A program made the position numbers and the translations under genes. 33,160 bases of DNA. Source: Bacillota bacterium (lineage in GTDB: Bacteria > Bacillota > Clostridia > Lachnospirales > Lachnospiraceae). Every line of letters begins with the position of its first letter. Within the stretch, counting starts at the first letter, position 1. The notes under the pieces are model-generated. The model made no database searches, had not been told where the DNA came from, and saw only the letters and a list, made by a program, of their open reading frames with translations. The stretch spans positions 1 to 33,160 of the forward strand of contig JAEWMT010000072.1 of the NCBI GenBank assembly GCA_023393095.1. The letters run 5' to 3'. Shown here piece after piece: positions 17,694-26,022 of this stretch.

Positions 17694-18305
17694 TTATATA
17701 TTCTTTTTAACCGCTTTTTTTCTTTTCTTGTAAATAAAATTAATAATTAAGATGACGCCAAAGATAATAAAAACCGGAATTAGATTATGTTTATATCTGA
17801 CATAATACTCACCGACTTTTTTATAATTTTCACGAAGTACATATCCTAGACCGATGAGCAATGTGTTCCAGATGGTAATACCAAGTGCGGAGGCAGCAAA
17901 ATAGGTAATAGGATTTAATTTGGCTGCTCCTGCAATCAAAGCAATATAGGTACGAATTAAAGGAATTACTCTTCCAATACATACTGTAGCAGCTCCATGC
18001 TCATTGAATTTGTCATAGGCAGAGTCGATTCCTTTTTGTGATTTAGGAAATTTACGGGTAATCGTTGAAACGATAGCTCCTCCACCGAACCATCCTACTG
18101 TAAAACAGATGCCGGTACCAATCAGTCCTGCAAGTATACTTAAAGGTAGAATTACAAAGAAATTGGTATGATTGATGGAGGCAACAGCACCGGAGAAAGG
18201 CAGTACGATTTCACTAGATACTGGAAAGCAGGCATATTCCAACAGAATAATCAGAAACATGGCAATAAGGCCATATTCATTAATTAAGTCAGTGATTAAA
18301 TTCAT
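17694..18305 (-). CDS. DedA-family membrane protein
   Basis: 203 aa, all-helical membrane protein of the DedA/SNARE-associated family, some members of which flip or recycle undecaprenyl phosphate or phospholipids. It shows the reentrant start (LEYACFPVSSEIVLPFSGA), the conserved GRVIPLIRTYIALIAGAAKL block and a basic C-terminal tail (YKKRKKAVKKN). GGAG lies 6 nt before the ATG. It is the last gene of the minus-strand cluster, 76 nt behind the flippase-like gene, so a role in envelope lipid recycling fits the neighbours (inference). Confidence 0.92.
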   Translation of the reverse strand: MNLITDLINEYGLIAMFLIILLEYACFPVSSEIVLPFSGAVASINHTNFFVILPLSILAGLIGTGICFTVGWFGGGAIVSTITRKFPKSQKGIDSAYDKFNEHGAATVCIGRVIPLIRTYIALIAGAAKLNPITYFAASALGITIWNTLLIGLGYVLRENYKKVGEYYVRYKHNLIPVFIIFGVILIINFIYKKRKKAVKKNI

Positions 18306-18381
18306 GAAGGCTCCTGTATGAATGAATGATTTTATTAAATATATTCATAAATAATATAAAAAATGAGGAGATTGAATAAAA

Positions 18382-19434
18382 TCAGACCAAAATATCCTTT
18401 TTGGATTGCTTTAGGGTTCTAATATGAGCAAATAGATAGATGACAAAATTAATTATCAATGGTAAATAGAAGCTTATTACACGGTTAATCAGCATTGCAA
18501 ATGTGATGGCACTATGAGGAAAGAACCTGTTAAATACTTGTAAAAAGCCAGCCTGTGTAATGCCTTCTGATCCTGGAAGCGGAATGGCTGAAACTGAAAT
18601 AGAAAGTAAAGCCTGGCAGGCTGTAAGTTTAACTACAGGATACGAAAGATAGCCCATGCCCTTATAAACTAGATAAGGAATCAGACACATTGCGGTCATT
18701 TGAACCATTGAAAAAAATAAAACTTGTAAAAACAGCACGGGATGCTGCCGGATAATTAGTGCCTTCTCGCGGTAAGACCGAATGCTTTTCTCAGCCTTGC
18801 TTTTTGTTTCATCTGCTTTTTTTACAATATGAAGCTTGTTTCCTAATTTAATTAGGAAGAATAAAATACCTGGCATGATTTTATTTGAAAACATGAGTAA
18901 GAACAGAAGTAAAATTGCTCCGATATTAATGATGGAACCAACGATTAATAAATATTTTAATTTTGAAAAAAACCATATTGCTGTTTGAAAGCTAAAAACA
19001 AAGGCAGCTATTCCTAACAGAATTAACGAAATCTGATAAACTAATGTAATATAAAATATAGTAAGGGAAGACATTGTTACTGAAATCTTATCCTGCTTCA
19101 TATAGTAAACCTGTGCCGGTTGTGTTCCACTGGCTAAGGGAGTAATAGAACCAAAATAAAATCCTATACAGGAATACCGAAAACTGCTATTAAAAGATAT
19201 GGGTTGACCAAGTACTTTTAATATGAGCTGGGTATTAATTGCCTCACAGATAATATGGATAAATACCATACTTAAACCGGCCAAAAGATAAAAATAGTTG
19301 GCATTTCTCAAGGCACCTATCAATTCCTGAAAGGAATATCCTTTAAAAAATATTGAAAATGTTAATATAGCAATGGCAACTAATAAAATAGAGCCGATTA
19401 TTTGTTTTTTAACTTTTACTCCGCGATCCTTCAT
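18382..19434 (-). CDS. Lysylphosphatidylglycerol-synthase TM-region / UPF0104 flippase-like membrane protein
   Basis: About 350 aa with 8 or so hydrophobic segments. The fold is the membrane part of MprF (flippase domain) and of AglD-like proteins. Conserved blocks seen are GSITPLASGTQPAQVYYM and, near the C-terminus, PLPGSEGITQAGF. The soluble aminoacyl-transferase half of MprF is absent, so it probably moves or serves a lipid rather than aminoacylating it. I prefer the ATG at 19434 (MKDRGVKVKK) with GAGG 12 nt upstream; a TTG at 19452 overlaps that GAGG. The start overlaps the end of the deacetylase gene by 26 nt, indicating translational coupling. Confidence 0.85.
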   Translation of the reverse strand: MKDRGVKVKKQIIGSILLVAIAILTFSIFFKGYSFQELIGALRNANYFYLLAGLSMVFIHIICEAINTQLILKVLGQPISFNSSFRYSCIGFYFGSITPLASGTQPAQVYYMKQDKISVTMSSLTIFYITLVYQISLILLGIAAFVFSFQTAIWFFSKLKYLLIVGSIINIGAILLLFLLMFSNKIMPGILFFLIKLGNKLHIVKKADETKSKAEKSIRSYREKALIIRQHPVLFLQVLFFSMVQMTAMCLIPYLVYKGMGYLSYPVVKLTACQALLSISVSAIPLPGSEGITQAGFLQVFNRFFPHSAITFAMLINRVISFYLPLIINFVIYLFAHIRTLKQSKKDILV

Positions 19435-20023
19435 GTTTATAAAAATCCTCAACAGTTATGAATTCATAACCTTTCTCTTTCAGTTTAGGAATTGCTGATT
19501 TCAATGCATCTATGGTATGGAAGGGGGCACCCTTAGCTCCGCCGTACTTCTCACAGCCGTCATGAAGGCAGATAATAGCTCCATCAAAAACTTTTTTCTT
19601 AATGATGGTTTCTATCATTTCTGGAGTGGTACCGGCTTGCCAATCCCCAGCCATAATATCCCAAAGAACAAGCTGCAGCTGATGCTTACGGATAAAGTGA
19701 TTAGAAAAAATATTTCTTACTCCCCATGGTGGACGATAAAAATGGATATTGCAGTGCATACTTTTCAGTATCTTAAGACTTTCTGAGAAGTCACGTTTCA
19801 TATACGAATAACTACATAAAAAGGCATGCCGGTGTTCTAAGGAATGCAATGCGATACAATGTCCTTCCTCTTTCATCCGGTCAATTATTTCAGGCATTTC
19901 AGCTGCATTTTTTGCAACTACAAAAAAGGTTGCTTTAATATTTTCAGCTTTTAAAATATTTAACAGTTTTTCTGTATAAATTGGACTTGGCCCATCATCA
20001 AATGTTAAAACTAATTTTTTCAT
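19409..20023 (-). CDS. Polysaccharide deacetylase (NodB homology, CE4)
   Basis: 204 aa with the full CE4 motif set: TFDDG (catalytic D9, metal ligand D10), HSLEH (metal ligands H60 and H64), YRPPWG near residue 97, LVLWDIMAGDW and ICLHDG near the end. It removes acetyl groups from N-acetylated sugars in a metal-dependent reaction. No signal peptide or membrane anchor is present, so unlike most peptidoglycan deacetylases it probably acts in the cytoplasm, perhaps on a lipid-linked sugar made by the neighbouring glycosyltransferase (inference). It overlaps the upstream glycosyltransferase by 26 nt and the downstream flippase-like gene by 26 nt. Confidence 0.94.
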   Translation of the reverse strand: MKKLVLTFDDGPSPIYTEKLLNILKAENIKATFFVVAKNAAEMPEIIDRMKEEGHCIALHSLEHRHAFLCSYSYMKRDFSESLKILKSMHCNIHFYRPPWGVRNIFSNHFIRKHQLQLVLWDIMAGDWQAGTTPEMIETIIKKKVFDGAIICLHDGCEKYGGAKGAPFHTIDALKSAIPKLKEKGYEFITVEDFYKHEGSRSKS

Positions 20024-21176
20024 TTATTGCTATTTCCTCATTTCTGCTTTGGTATCTATTTTTCAGACCGCCTTTATTTCTATCTTCAATATGAATAACA
20101 TCTTTCAAAACCTCGAGCAAAGTATTTTCCTCAAGCTGTCCTTTTATTTGTTTAATATGATATCTGTAATTGTCAAGCTTCTCGTGTTCTAAAATACTGA
20201 TAAGATCTTGAAGGCATCTGCTGCTGTTTCCGTTAACTACGGTGCCAATATGCATTTCTTCAATATAATTAGCATTATAAATTTCCTGCTGAAGATAAGG
20301 ATTCAATGCGATAATAGGAACTTCAGAGTGTATTGCTTCAAAGGTTGTAATACCTCCAGGCTTGGTAACTATTAAATCAGCCTGACGCATGTAATCACCT
20401 ATATTCTCAATAAAACCTAATACTTTGATGTTTTCATATCTGCCTATGAGATGATGGTATAATTTAACATTTTTACCAGTTATTACGGTTACTTCAATAT
20501 CAGGCTGAATATTTAAATTGTAATAAAATTCCAAGTCATCGGGCAGCATACCAAGTCCACCACCCATGAATAATAATTTCTTTATAGAATTATCCTTATT
20601 GAGTCTTTTAAAGGAGGAATTCTTTATGAAATCTAATCGAACAGGAATTCCGGTAACATGGATTTTCTCTGGTGATACACCTTTTTCTATGAATTTTTCT
20701 TTTACAACATGTGAACCTACCAGATACAATTCGGTATTTTTACTAATCCATTCAGAATGGCCAGTAATGTCCGTAACACAAGTAATAAGCGGGATAGAGC
20801 AGTTGGTTTTCTCTTTATAAAATGAAACTGTCTGAGAACAAAGTGGCAGTGTTGATATGATTAAATCCGGTTTTCTCTCCTCCATTAATTTTGAAAAGCA
20901 TAATGTTGAATAACTGCTTAATTCAGGCTTTTGATTCGTTTTTCTGTTTTCAAAAAAACGGTACCAGGTGTTGTAAAAGCCTCTGCCGTTTTTTACTAAA
21001 AATGAATAAAATGAATAATATTTATCTGCAAATCGCGGTGTAGCGTATTGTAGCCAGTCAATGATTTCAATATCGGCATCTAACGTACTAGCGTCAATCT
21101 GCTGCTTAATCGCTTGTGCGGCGGCTAAATGACCCATACCGAATTTTCCTGTTAATATACATACTTTCATATTCAT
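19998..21176 (-). CDS. GT28-type lipid glycosyltransferase (MGDG synthase / UgtP-like)
   Basis: 392 aa. The N-terminus MKVCILTGKFGMGHLAAAQAI is the glycine-rich acceptor loop of the monogalactosyldiacylglycerol synthase/UgtP group, followed by DWLQYATPRFADKYYSFYSFLV. The C-terminal half has the nucleotide-sugar site (GGGLGM, then TKPGGITTFEAIHSEVPIIALNP). These enzymes transfer glucose, galactose or N-acetylhexosamine from a UDP-sugar to diacylglycerol at the inner membrane face. The donor sugar cannot be read from sequence; the adjacent CE4 deacetylase hints at GlcNAc. GGGG lies 4 nt before the ATG at 21176. It is the first gene of a four-gene minus-strand cluster. Confidence 0.9.
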   Translation of the reverse strand: MNMKVCILTGKFGMGHLAAAQAIKQQIDASTLDADIEIIDWLQYATPRFADKYYSFYSFLVKNGRGFYNTWYRFFENRKTNQKPELSSYSTLCFSKLMEERKPDLIISTLPLCSQTVSFYKEKTNCSIPLITCVTDITGHSEWISKNTELYLVGSHVVKEKFIEKGVSPEKIHVTGIPVRLDFIKNSSFKRLNKDNSIKKLLFMGGGLGMLPDDLEFYYNLNIQPDIEVTVITGKNVKLYHHLIGRYENIKVLGFIENIGDYMRQADLIVTKPGGITTFEAIHSEVPIIALNPYLQQEIYNANYIEEMHIGTVVNGNSSRCLQDLISILEHEKLDNYRYHIKQIKGQLEENTLLEVLKDVIHIEDRNKGGLKNRYQSRNEEIAINEKISFNI

Positions 21177-21305
21177 AATTCCCCTCTGATTATCTAATTA
21201 ATGATACCGTTACTACTGAAATAAACGAAATACTCCCAATATTATCTTCAAGAACTTAAAAACTTTAAAAAGAATAAAAAGCATAAAACAAAATTCTTTC
21301 ACCAT

Positions 21306-21332
21306 ATTATACCATATAACATAGATAATCAA
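21306..21332 (-). promoter_or_regulatory. Candidate promoter of the glycolipid gene cluster
   Basis: On the minus strand TTGATT (21332-21327) is 15 nt from a perfect TATAAT (21311-21306), about 130 nt before the glycosyltransferase start. The spacing is short, so this is tentative. The rest of 21177-21605 is AT-rich with no gene seen. Confidence 0.4.
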
Positions 21333-21605
21333 TATATATTATGATTCTGAATAGTTCACGCATTTCCTTTATGTTCCTTTATTCCCATTAAATTAAGGTT
21401 ATTGACAGGTTCATCTATCACCTCTTTCATACATTTATATGTTTCTATTGAATTATAATGTCCTTCTTATCTTGTTGTCAAGGATATAGCCTCATATATC
21501 ACATGTACAAAATAATTGGAATAATTATTAATAAAGTAGAATCTTATTTATATAAAAATATCTGACGTAACACTGATGTAACATAGCAGTTTTTGCTAAA
21601 AAGCC

Positions 21606-21634
21606 TTGACAAAAGCGGCTTTCATGATTATATT
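21606..21634 (+). promoter_or_regulatory. leuS promoter
   Basis: Perfect TTGACA (21606-21611), 17-nt spacer, TATATT (21629-21634), placed directly before the T-box leader. Confidence 0.85.
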
Positions 21635-21664
21635 TATATATTATTATGAAATAAATTAAAAAGC

Positions 21665-21928
21665 ATTGATAAGGAGTATTAAGAGAAAACGTGCTTTCAG
21701 AGAGCTGTCGATTGGTGGAAGGCAGCAGTAACGGACTCCCAACTCGCCTTTGAGCTCTCTGACTGAAAACAGTAGGTTGGAGCGGTAATCCCGTTATCGA
21801 TATAAAGTGCGTATAGAATGATCTGATCGGTGTTTTGTTTCTATCTGTATCGGATATTCATAATACGAAGCAGAGTGGTACCACGGAAGTTTCCTTTCGT
21901 CTCTTTCTAGAGATGGGAGGTTTTTTAT
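21665..21928 (+). ncRNA. T-box leader, leucine-specific, upstream of leuS
   Basis: Stem I is closed by CAGAGAGCT (21698-21706) and AGCTCTCTG (21753-21761). The specifier segment AACTCGCC places a CTC (Leu) codon at 21743-21745. The conserved T-box sequence AGAGTGGTACCACGGAAG is at about 21872-21889. Uncharged tRNA-Leu is expected to pair at both sites and favour the antiterminator, giving leuS expression under leucine limitation. Confidence 0.95.
21892..21928 (+). terminator. T-box-controlled terminator of leuS
   Basis: CCTTTCGTCTCT pairs with AGAGATGGGAGG around a short loop, then TTTTTTATTTTT. Its 5' strand directly follows the T-box sequence, so the two structures are mutually exclusive. 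Confidence 0.9.
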
Positions 21929-22024
21929 TTTTCAGAAAACCCCTGATTCTGCTCAAATTTACAATAGCTAAAATTTATGAGTTTCGCAATTATCTATTGA
22001 TATTATTTATTAGGAGGAGTTAAC

Positions 22025-24433
22025 ATGGCAGCACCTTATAATCATAAGGAAGTAGAAAAAAAATGGAGAAACACATGGGAGGTCAATCCGGTAAATGTAA
22101 ATGACGGTAAGAAACCGAAGTATTACTGTCTCGATATGTTCCCATATCCGTCCGGTAGCGGTCTGCACGTAGGTCACTGGAGAGGTTATGTAATCAGTGA
22201 TGTCTGGAGCAGATATAAGATTTTGAAGGGTTACTATATCATTCATCCCATGGGCTGGGATGCTTTCGGTCTTCCTGCTGAGAATTATGCGATTAAAATG
22301 GGAGTTCATCCGAGCAAATCTACAGCCGAGAATGTAGCTAATATTAAGAGGCAGATTAATGAAATTGCAGCAATCTATGACTGGGATATGGAAGTAAATA
22401 CTACTGACCCTAATTTTTATAAGTGGACACAGTGGATTTTTGTTAAAATGTTTAAAGCTGGTCTGGCATACGAAAAAGAAATGCCAATTAACTGGTGCCC
22501 ATCCTGTAAAACAGGTCTTGCTAACGAAGAGGTAGTCAACGGTTCCTGCGAACGCTGCGGCGCCCCGGTTACTAAGAAAAACTTAAAACAATGGATGTTA
22601 AAAATAACTTCTTATGCAGACCGCCTGTTAGATGATCTGAATAAGCTTGACTGGCCGGAGAAGGTTAAGAAGATGCAGTCAGATTGGATTGGTAAGAGCT
22701 ATGGTGCAGAGGTTGATTTTACCGTGGATGGAACAGAGAAAGCCATCCGTGTTTATACAACAAGACCTGATACACTTTACGGTGCGACCTTTATGGTACT
22801 GGCTCCTGAGCATGCTATGGCTAAGGAACTGGCAACATCGGAAAACAAGGCTGCAGTAGAGGATTATATCTATCGTTCCTCCATGAGATCCTCCGTTGAC
22901 CGTATGCAGGACAAGGAAAAGACAGGTGTATTTACAGGAAGCTATGCAGTTAATCCGATTACGAAGGATTTAATTCCAATCTGGCTGTCTGATTATGTAC
23001 TGGCTGATTATGGTACCGGTGCGATCATGTGTGTTCCTGCTCATGATGAAAGAGACTTTGATTTTGCCAAGAAATTTGGTATCCCGATCATTCAGGTGAT
23101 TTCACCCGATGGCAAGGAGAATCCGGATCTTACAGAAGCCTATACAGAACCTGGCATTATGATTAATTCCGGTGACTGGACAGGAATGGATTCGAATAAA
23201 GCAAAGAAGGAAGTTCCTGATATGCTTGATAAGATGGGCATTGGAAAGAAAACCGTGAATTATAAGCTACGTGACTGGGTATTCTCAAGACAACGTTACT
23301 GGGGCGAGCCAATTCCGATTGTCCATTGTGATCACTGCGGAGCAGTACCGGTTCCGGAGGATCAGCTCCCGTTACTCTTACCTGAAGTTGAAAAGTATCA
23401 GCCGACAGGCACCGGTGAATCCCCTCTTGCCGATATTCATGAATGGGTGAATACCACTTGTCCGGAATGTGGTGCTCCAGCGAAAAGAGAGACGAATACT
23501 ATGCCTCAGTGGGCGGGTTCATCCTGGTATTTCTTACGTTATGTAGATAATAAGAATGATAAGGAACTGGTATCCAAGGAGAAGGCTCATGAATTACTTC
23601 CGGTAGACATGTATATCGGTGGTGTTGAGCATGCGGTTCTTCATTTACTTTACTCCAGATTTTATACCAAATTCTTATATGATATTGGTGTTGTCGATTT
23701 TGATGAACCATTTACAAAGCTCTTTAATCAGGGTATGATAGGTAAGAATGGTGCAAAAATGAGTAAATCCAAGGGTAATGTTGTATCCCCGGATGCACTG
23801 GTGAATGATTACGGCTGTGATTCCTTGAGAATGTATGAGCTCTTCGTTGGACCACCGGAACTGGATTCTGAGTGGGATGACAGAGGGATCGATGGTGTTT
23901 ACCGCTTTATTAACCGTTTCTATAATTTGGTTATGGAACATAAGGATAATAAGGTTACTCCATCCACTGAGATGGTTAAATTACGTCACCGTATGGTTTA
24001 TGATATTACAACACGTCTAGAATCCTTTAGTCTGAATACGGTTGTCAGCGGTTTTATGGAATACAATAATAAGATGATTGATCTGGCTAAAAAAGAAGGC
24101 GGAATCGACAGAGAGACCCTGGAGACAGCAGTAATACTATTGGCGCCTTTCATACCTCATGTCAGTGAGGAATTATGGGAGCAGTTAGGTCATGAAACCG
24201 GAGTATTTGAGAATACCTGGCCGAGTTATGATGAAGAGAAAATGAAGGATACTGAAATAGAAATTGCGATTCAGATTAATGGTAAAATAAAGGGAACACT
24301 TATGATCGCAGCAGATGCGCCCAAGGATGCAGTTATTGTAGCTGCAAAGGAAGCGGCTGCAGATAAAATAACAGGTACTATTATAAAAGAAATCTATGTT
24401 CCTGGAAAGCTTGTTAATATTGTTGCAAAATAA
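22025..24433 (+). CDS. leuS: Leucyl-tRNA synthetase
   Basis: Class I aminoacyl-tRNA synthetase charging tRNA-Leu, 802 aa, the usual bacterial length. The HIGH motif is HVGH (residues 48-51, in PYPSGSGLHVGH) and KMSKS is at 578-582. A Cys-rich zinc-like knuckle (WCPSCKTG...CERCG) lies near 155-180. The CP1 editing domain, with TTRPDTLYGATFMVLAPEH near 245, hydrolyses mischarged tRNA. AGGAGGAG is 5-6 nt before the ATG. The T-box leader upstream controls it according to tRNA-Leu charging. Monocistronic. Confidence 0.99.
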   Translation: MAAPYNHKEVEKKWRNTWEVNPVNVNDGKKPKYYCLDMFPYPSGSGLHVGHWRGYVISDVWSRYKILKGYYIIHPMGWDAFGLPAENYAIKMGVHPSKSTAENVANIKRQINEIAAIYDWDMEVNTTDPNFYKWTQWIFVKMFKAGLAYEKEMPINWCPSCKTGLANEEVVNGSCERCGAPVTKKNLKQWMLKITSYADRLLDDLNKLDWPEKVKKMQSDWIGKSYGAEVDFTVDGTEKAIRVYTTRPDTLYGATFMVLAPEHAMAKELATSENKAAVEDYIYRSSMRSSVDRMQDKEKTGVFTGSYAVNPITKDLIPIWLSDYVLADYGTGAIMCVPAHDERDFDFAKKFGIPIIQVISPDGKENPDLTEAYTEPGIMINSGDWTGMDSNKAKKEVPDMLDKMGIGKKTVNYKLRDWVFSRQRYWGEPIPIVHCDHCGAVPVPEDQLPLLLPEVEKYQPTGTGESPLADIHEWVNTTCPECGAPAKRETNTMPQWAGSSWYFLRYVDNKNDKELVSKEKAHELLPVDMYIGGVEHAVLHLLYSRFYTKFLYDIGVVDFDEPFTKLFNQGMIGKNGAKMSKSKGNVVSPDALVNDYGCDSLRMYELFVGPPELDSEWDDRGIDGVYRFINRFYNLVMEHKDNKVTPSTEMVKLRHRMVYDITTRLESFSLNTVVSGFMEYNNKMIDLAKKEGGIDRETLETAVILLAPFIPHVSEELWEQLGHETGVFENTWPSYDEEKMKDTEIEIAIQINGKIKGTLMIAADAPKDAVIVAAKEAAADKITGTIIKEIYVPGKLVNIVAK

Positions 24434-24604
24434 GCTTATTATAGGTGTTATAATCATTTTCTATATAAAATAATGACATCCCAACCAGGCTTGTCAGAGA
24501 AAGAAATTCACGTAATTAATTATTATTTGAAATATAATTTATTGTATATCGAGTTTATCACAAAACGGGGATTTTCATAATAAAATATTATAGAGAATTG
24601 AACG

Positions 24605-24648
24605 AAAGGATATTACCTGGAAAGACTAATTCATTGGTAATATCCTTT
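24605..24648 (+). terminator. Hairpin downstream of leuS
   Basis: AAAGGATATTACC (24605-24617) pairs perfectly over 13 bp with GGTAATATCCTTT (24636-24648). Only a weak T-rich tail (TTTACCTTACTT) follows. It is probably the leuS terminator, 170 nt after the stop. The rest of 24434-24831 shows no gene. Confidence 0.6.
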
Positions 24649-24831
24649 ACCTTACTTATGAGGGATTATTCGTAATATTTTGAAATATTTTAAACAAATA
24701 AATATAATCTACCAAAATGATAATAGATATGTTAAAATGGGAATTAATATTGTGTATTTGTGGATATAATTCTCAAATATATTAAAAATCGTATTAAAAT
24801 AATTCAGAAATTTTGAAATAAGGGGTATAGA

Positions 24832-25416
24832 ATGAAGCTATTTAATAAATTCTCAAGGAAGGATTTAATTAAAATACCAAATATTTTATGTTATATTCGG
24901 TTTATACTAATACCTGTTTTTATTATGCTCTATATTAAAGCAAACTCACCACAGGAATATTTGCGTGCAGCGACTGTCGTATTTATTTCTGGAGCTACCG
25001 ATTTCTTTGATGGCTTTATTGCACGCCATTTTGATATGGTTACGGAGTTTGGTAAATTGATTGATCCACTTGCGGATAAGCTTACTCAGGCATCACTTAT
25101 TTTTGTACTTTTTGTTAAATTTAAATGGATGTTTCTACTTTTAATATTATTTGTGATAATGCAGCTATTTCTATTCGTTGCAGGACTGGTTATGCTAAAG
25201 AAAGGAAAGAAGCTGAATGGTGCAAAATGGTTTGGTAAGATCTCAACCGCAGTATTTTATGCAGTTATGCTGGTTCTGATTGCAGTGCCTACCCTGAGCA
25301 TTATGGTTATTAATCTATTAATAATGATATGTGGTGTCTTTTTATTATTATCCTTTCTTATGTATATTAAGGAGTATATTGATCTGTATCAGAGTATCAA
25401 GATAGTGAAAGAGTAG
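24832..25416 (+). CDS. CDP-alcohol phosphatidyltransferase (PgsA-like)
   Basis: 194-aa membrane enzyme that transfers a phosphatidyl group from CDP-diacylglycerol to an alcohol. The complete family motif is present: D57-x2-D60-G-x2-A-R65-x8-G74-x3-D78-x3-D82, which holds the catalytic metals. Several hydrophobic helices follow. Size and the start (KIPNILCYIRFILIPVFI) best match phosphatidylglycerophosphate synthase, but a CDP-type cardiolipin synthase cannot be excluded. GGGG lies 7 nt before the ATG. It stands alone, followed by a structured non-coding stretch with its own terminator. Confidence 0.92.
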   Translation: MKLFNKFSRKDLIKIPNILCYIRFILIPVFIMLYIKANSPQEYLRAATVVFISGATDFFDGFIARHFDMVTEFGKLIDPLADKLTQASLIFVLFVKFKWMFLLLILFVIMQLFLFVAGLVMLKKGKKLNGAKWFGKISTAVFYAVMLVLIAVPTLSIMVINLLIMICGVFLLLSFLMYIKEYIDLYQSIKIVKE

Positions 25417-25429
25417 TGAATATCCCGCA

Positions 25430-25588
25430 AAACATGTGGATCCAAAACCTTATGTCCCAAAAGTTGTCATCAGCTTACCGGTGAAAGTTGGGTCAAGGTG
25501 GTCTCCAGTAAGCTTTGTAGCAAGCCTATAGTGCTTTTGGGTATCTGATGGTATTACGAAGTTGGTTAAAAATTAAACAGAATCGGAA
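25430..25588 (+). ncRNA. Candidate structured RNA of unknown class
   Basis: There is no ORF, yet nested long-range pairings are visible: CCCAAAAG (25456-25463) with CTTTTGGG (25534-25541), and inside it AGCTTAC (25472-25478) with GTAAGCT (25508-25514), leaving a G-rich loop (GGTGAAAGTTGGG). It is followed by a strong terminator. I could not match it to a riboswitch, 6S, SRP or tmRNA consensus from memory. It could be a 3' UTR of the phosphatidyltransferase gene or an independent small RNA. Confidence 0.4.
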
Positions 25589-25589
25589 T

Positions 25590-25630
25590 AAGAACCTTCC
25601 TTGCTTTAGAATGGGGTAGGTTCTTTTTTT
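25590..25630 (+). terminator. Intrinsic terminator after the structured stretch
   Basis: AGAACCT (25591-25597) pairs with AGGTTCT (25618-25624), with additional inner C/G pairs, followed by TTTTTTT. Confidence 0.88.
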
Positions 25631-25867
25631 ATGTCATCCAATACTATATCTTTCAAAGTTTTTTCTTTTCCCCCACAAGAAGCATGAATATCATCGTTAA
25701 TAAAAGCAAACTATCTATATCTAGTATATAAATGACCAAAGGCCTATTACTATAATGTAACGAAAAGAGAAGAGCTGCCATATGCTATCATAAGAAGTAA
25801 ATAAATACACAGGAATTTTAGCCGAAAAACCAAAGAATAACCGAAAACGCAGGAATATATGGGTATT

Positions 25868-25990
25868 TCCTTAAGGAATATAGAACAGTTTCTATGAATT
25901 AAGGTATATCTCCTTAAGGGATAGGGAACAGTTTCTAAGGAATTAAAAAGATTCTTCAGGAATACAAAAAAGTTCTTTATGGAATGTTAT
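25868..25990 (+). repeat. Three imperfect tandem repeats (41-43 bp) before glgP
   Basis: Copies begin at about 25868 (TCCTTAAGGAATATAGAACA), 25911 (TCCTTAAGGGATAGGGAACA) and 25952 (TTCTTCAGGAATACAAAAAA). Each continues with an (A)GTTTCTA/GTTCTTTATGGAAT-like tail; copies 1 and 2 are close and copy 3 is degenerate. The array runs almost to the ribosome binding site of the phosphorylase gene. The preceding 25631-25867 is AT-rich with no feature recognised. Confidence 0.7.
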
Positions 25991-26022
25991 ACATATTCCC
26001 TATGCGAAAAGGAGGAAGAAAT

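Noticed and set aside
21177..21605. Searched for tRNA or small genes in this long spacer
   Set aside because: No cloverleaf, no TTCGA-type T-loop and no ORF with a ribosome binding site was found.
21835..22023. 62-codon plus-strand frame in the leuS leader
   Set aside because: It runs through the T-box sequence and terminator, which fully explain the region; no ribosome binding site was seen.
25430..25630. Structured stretch as 6S RNA, SRP RNA or a known riboswitch
   Set aside because: Length and visible motifs do not match the consensus cores I know (no SRP tip sequence, no 6S bubble of adequate length, no known aptamer core).
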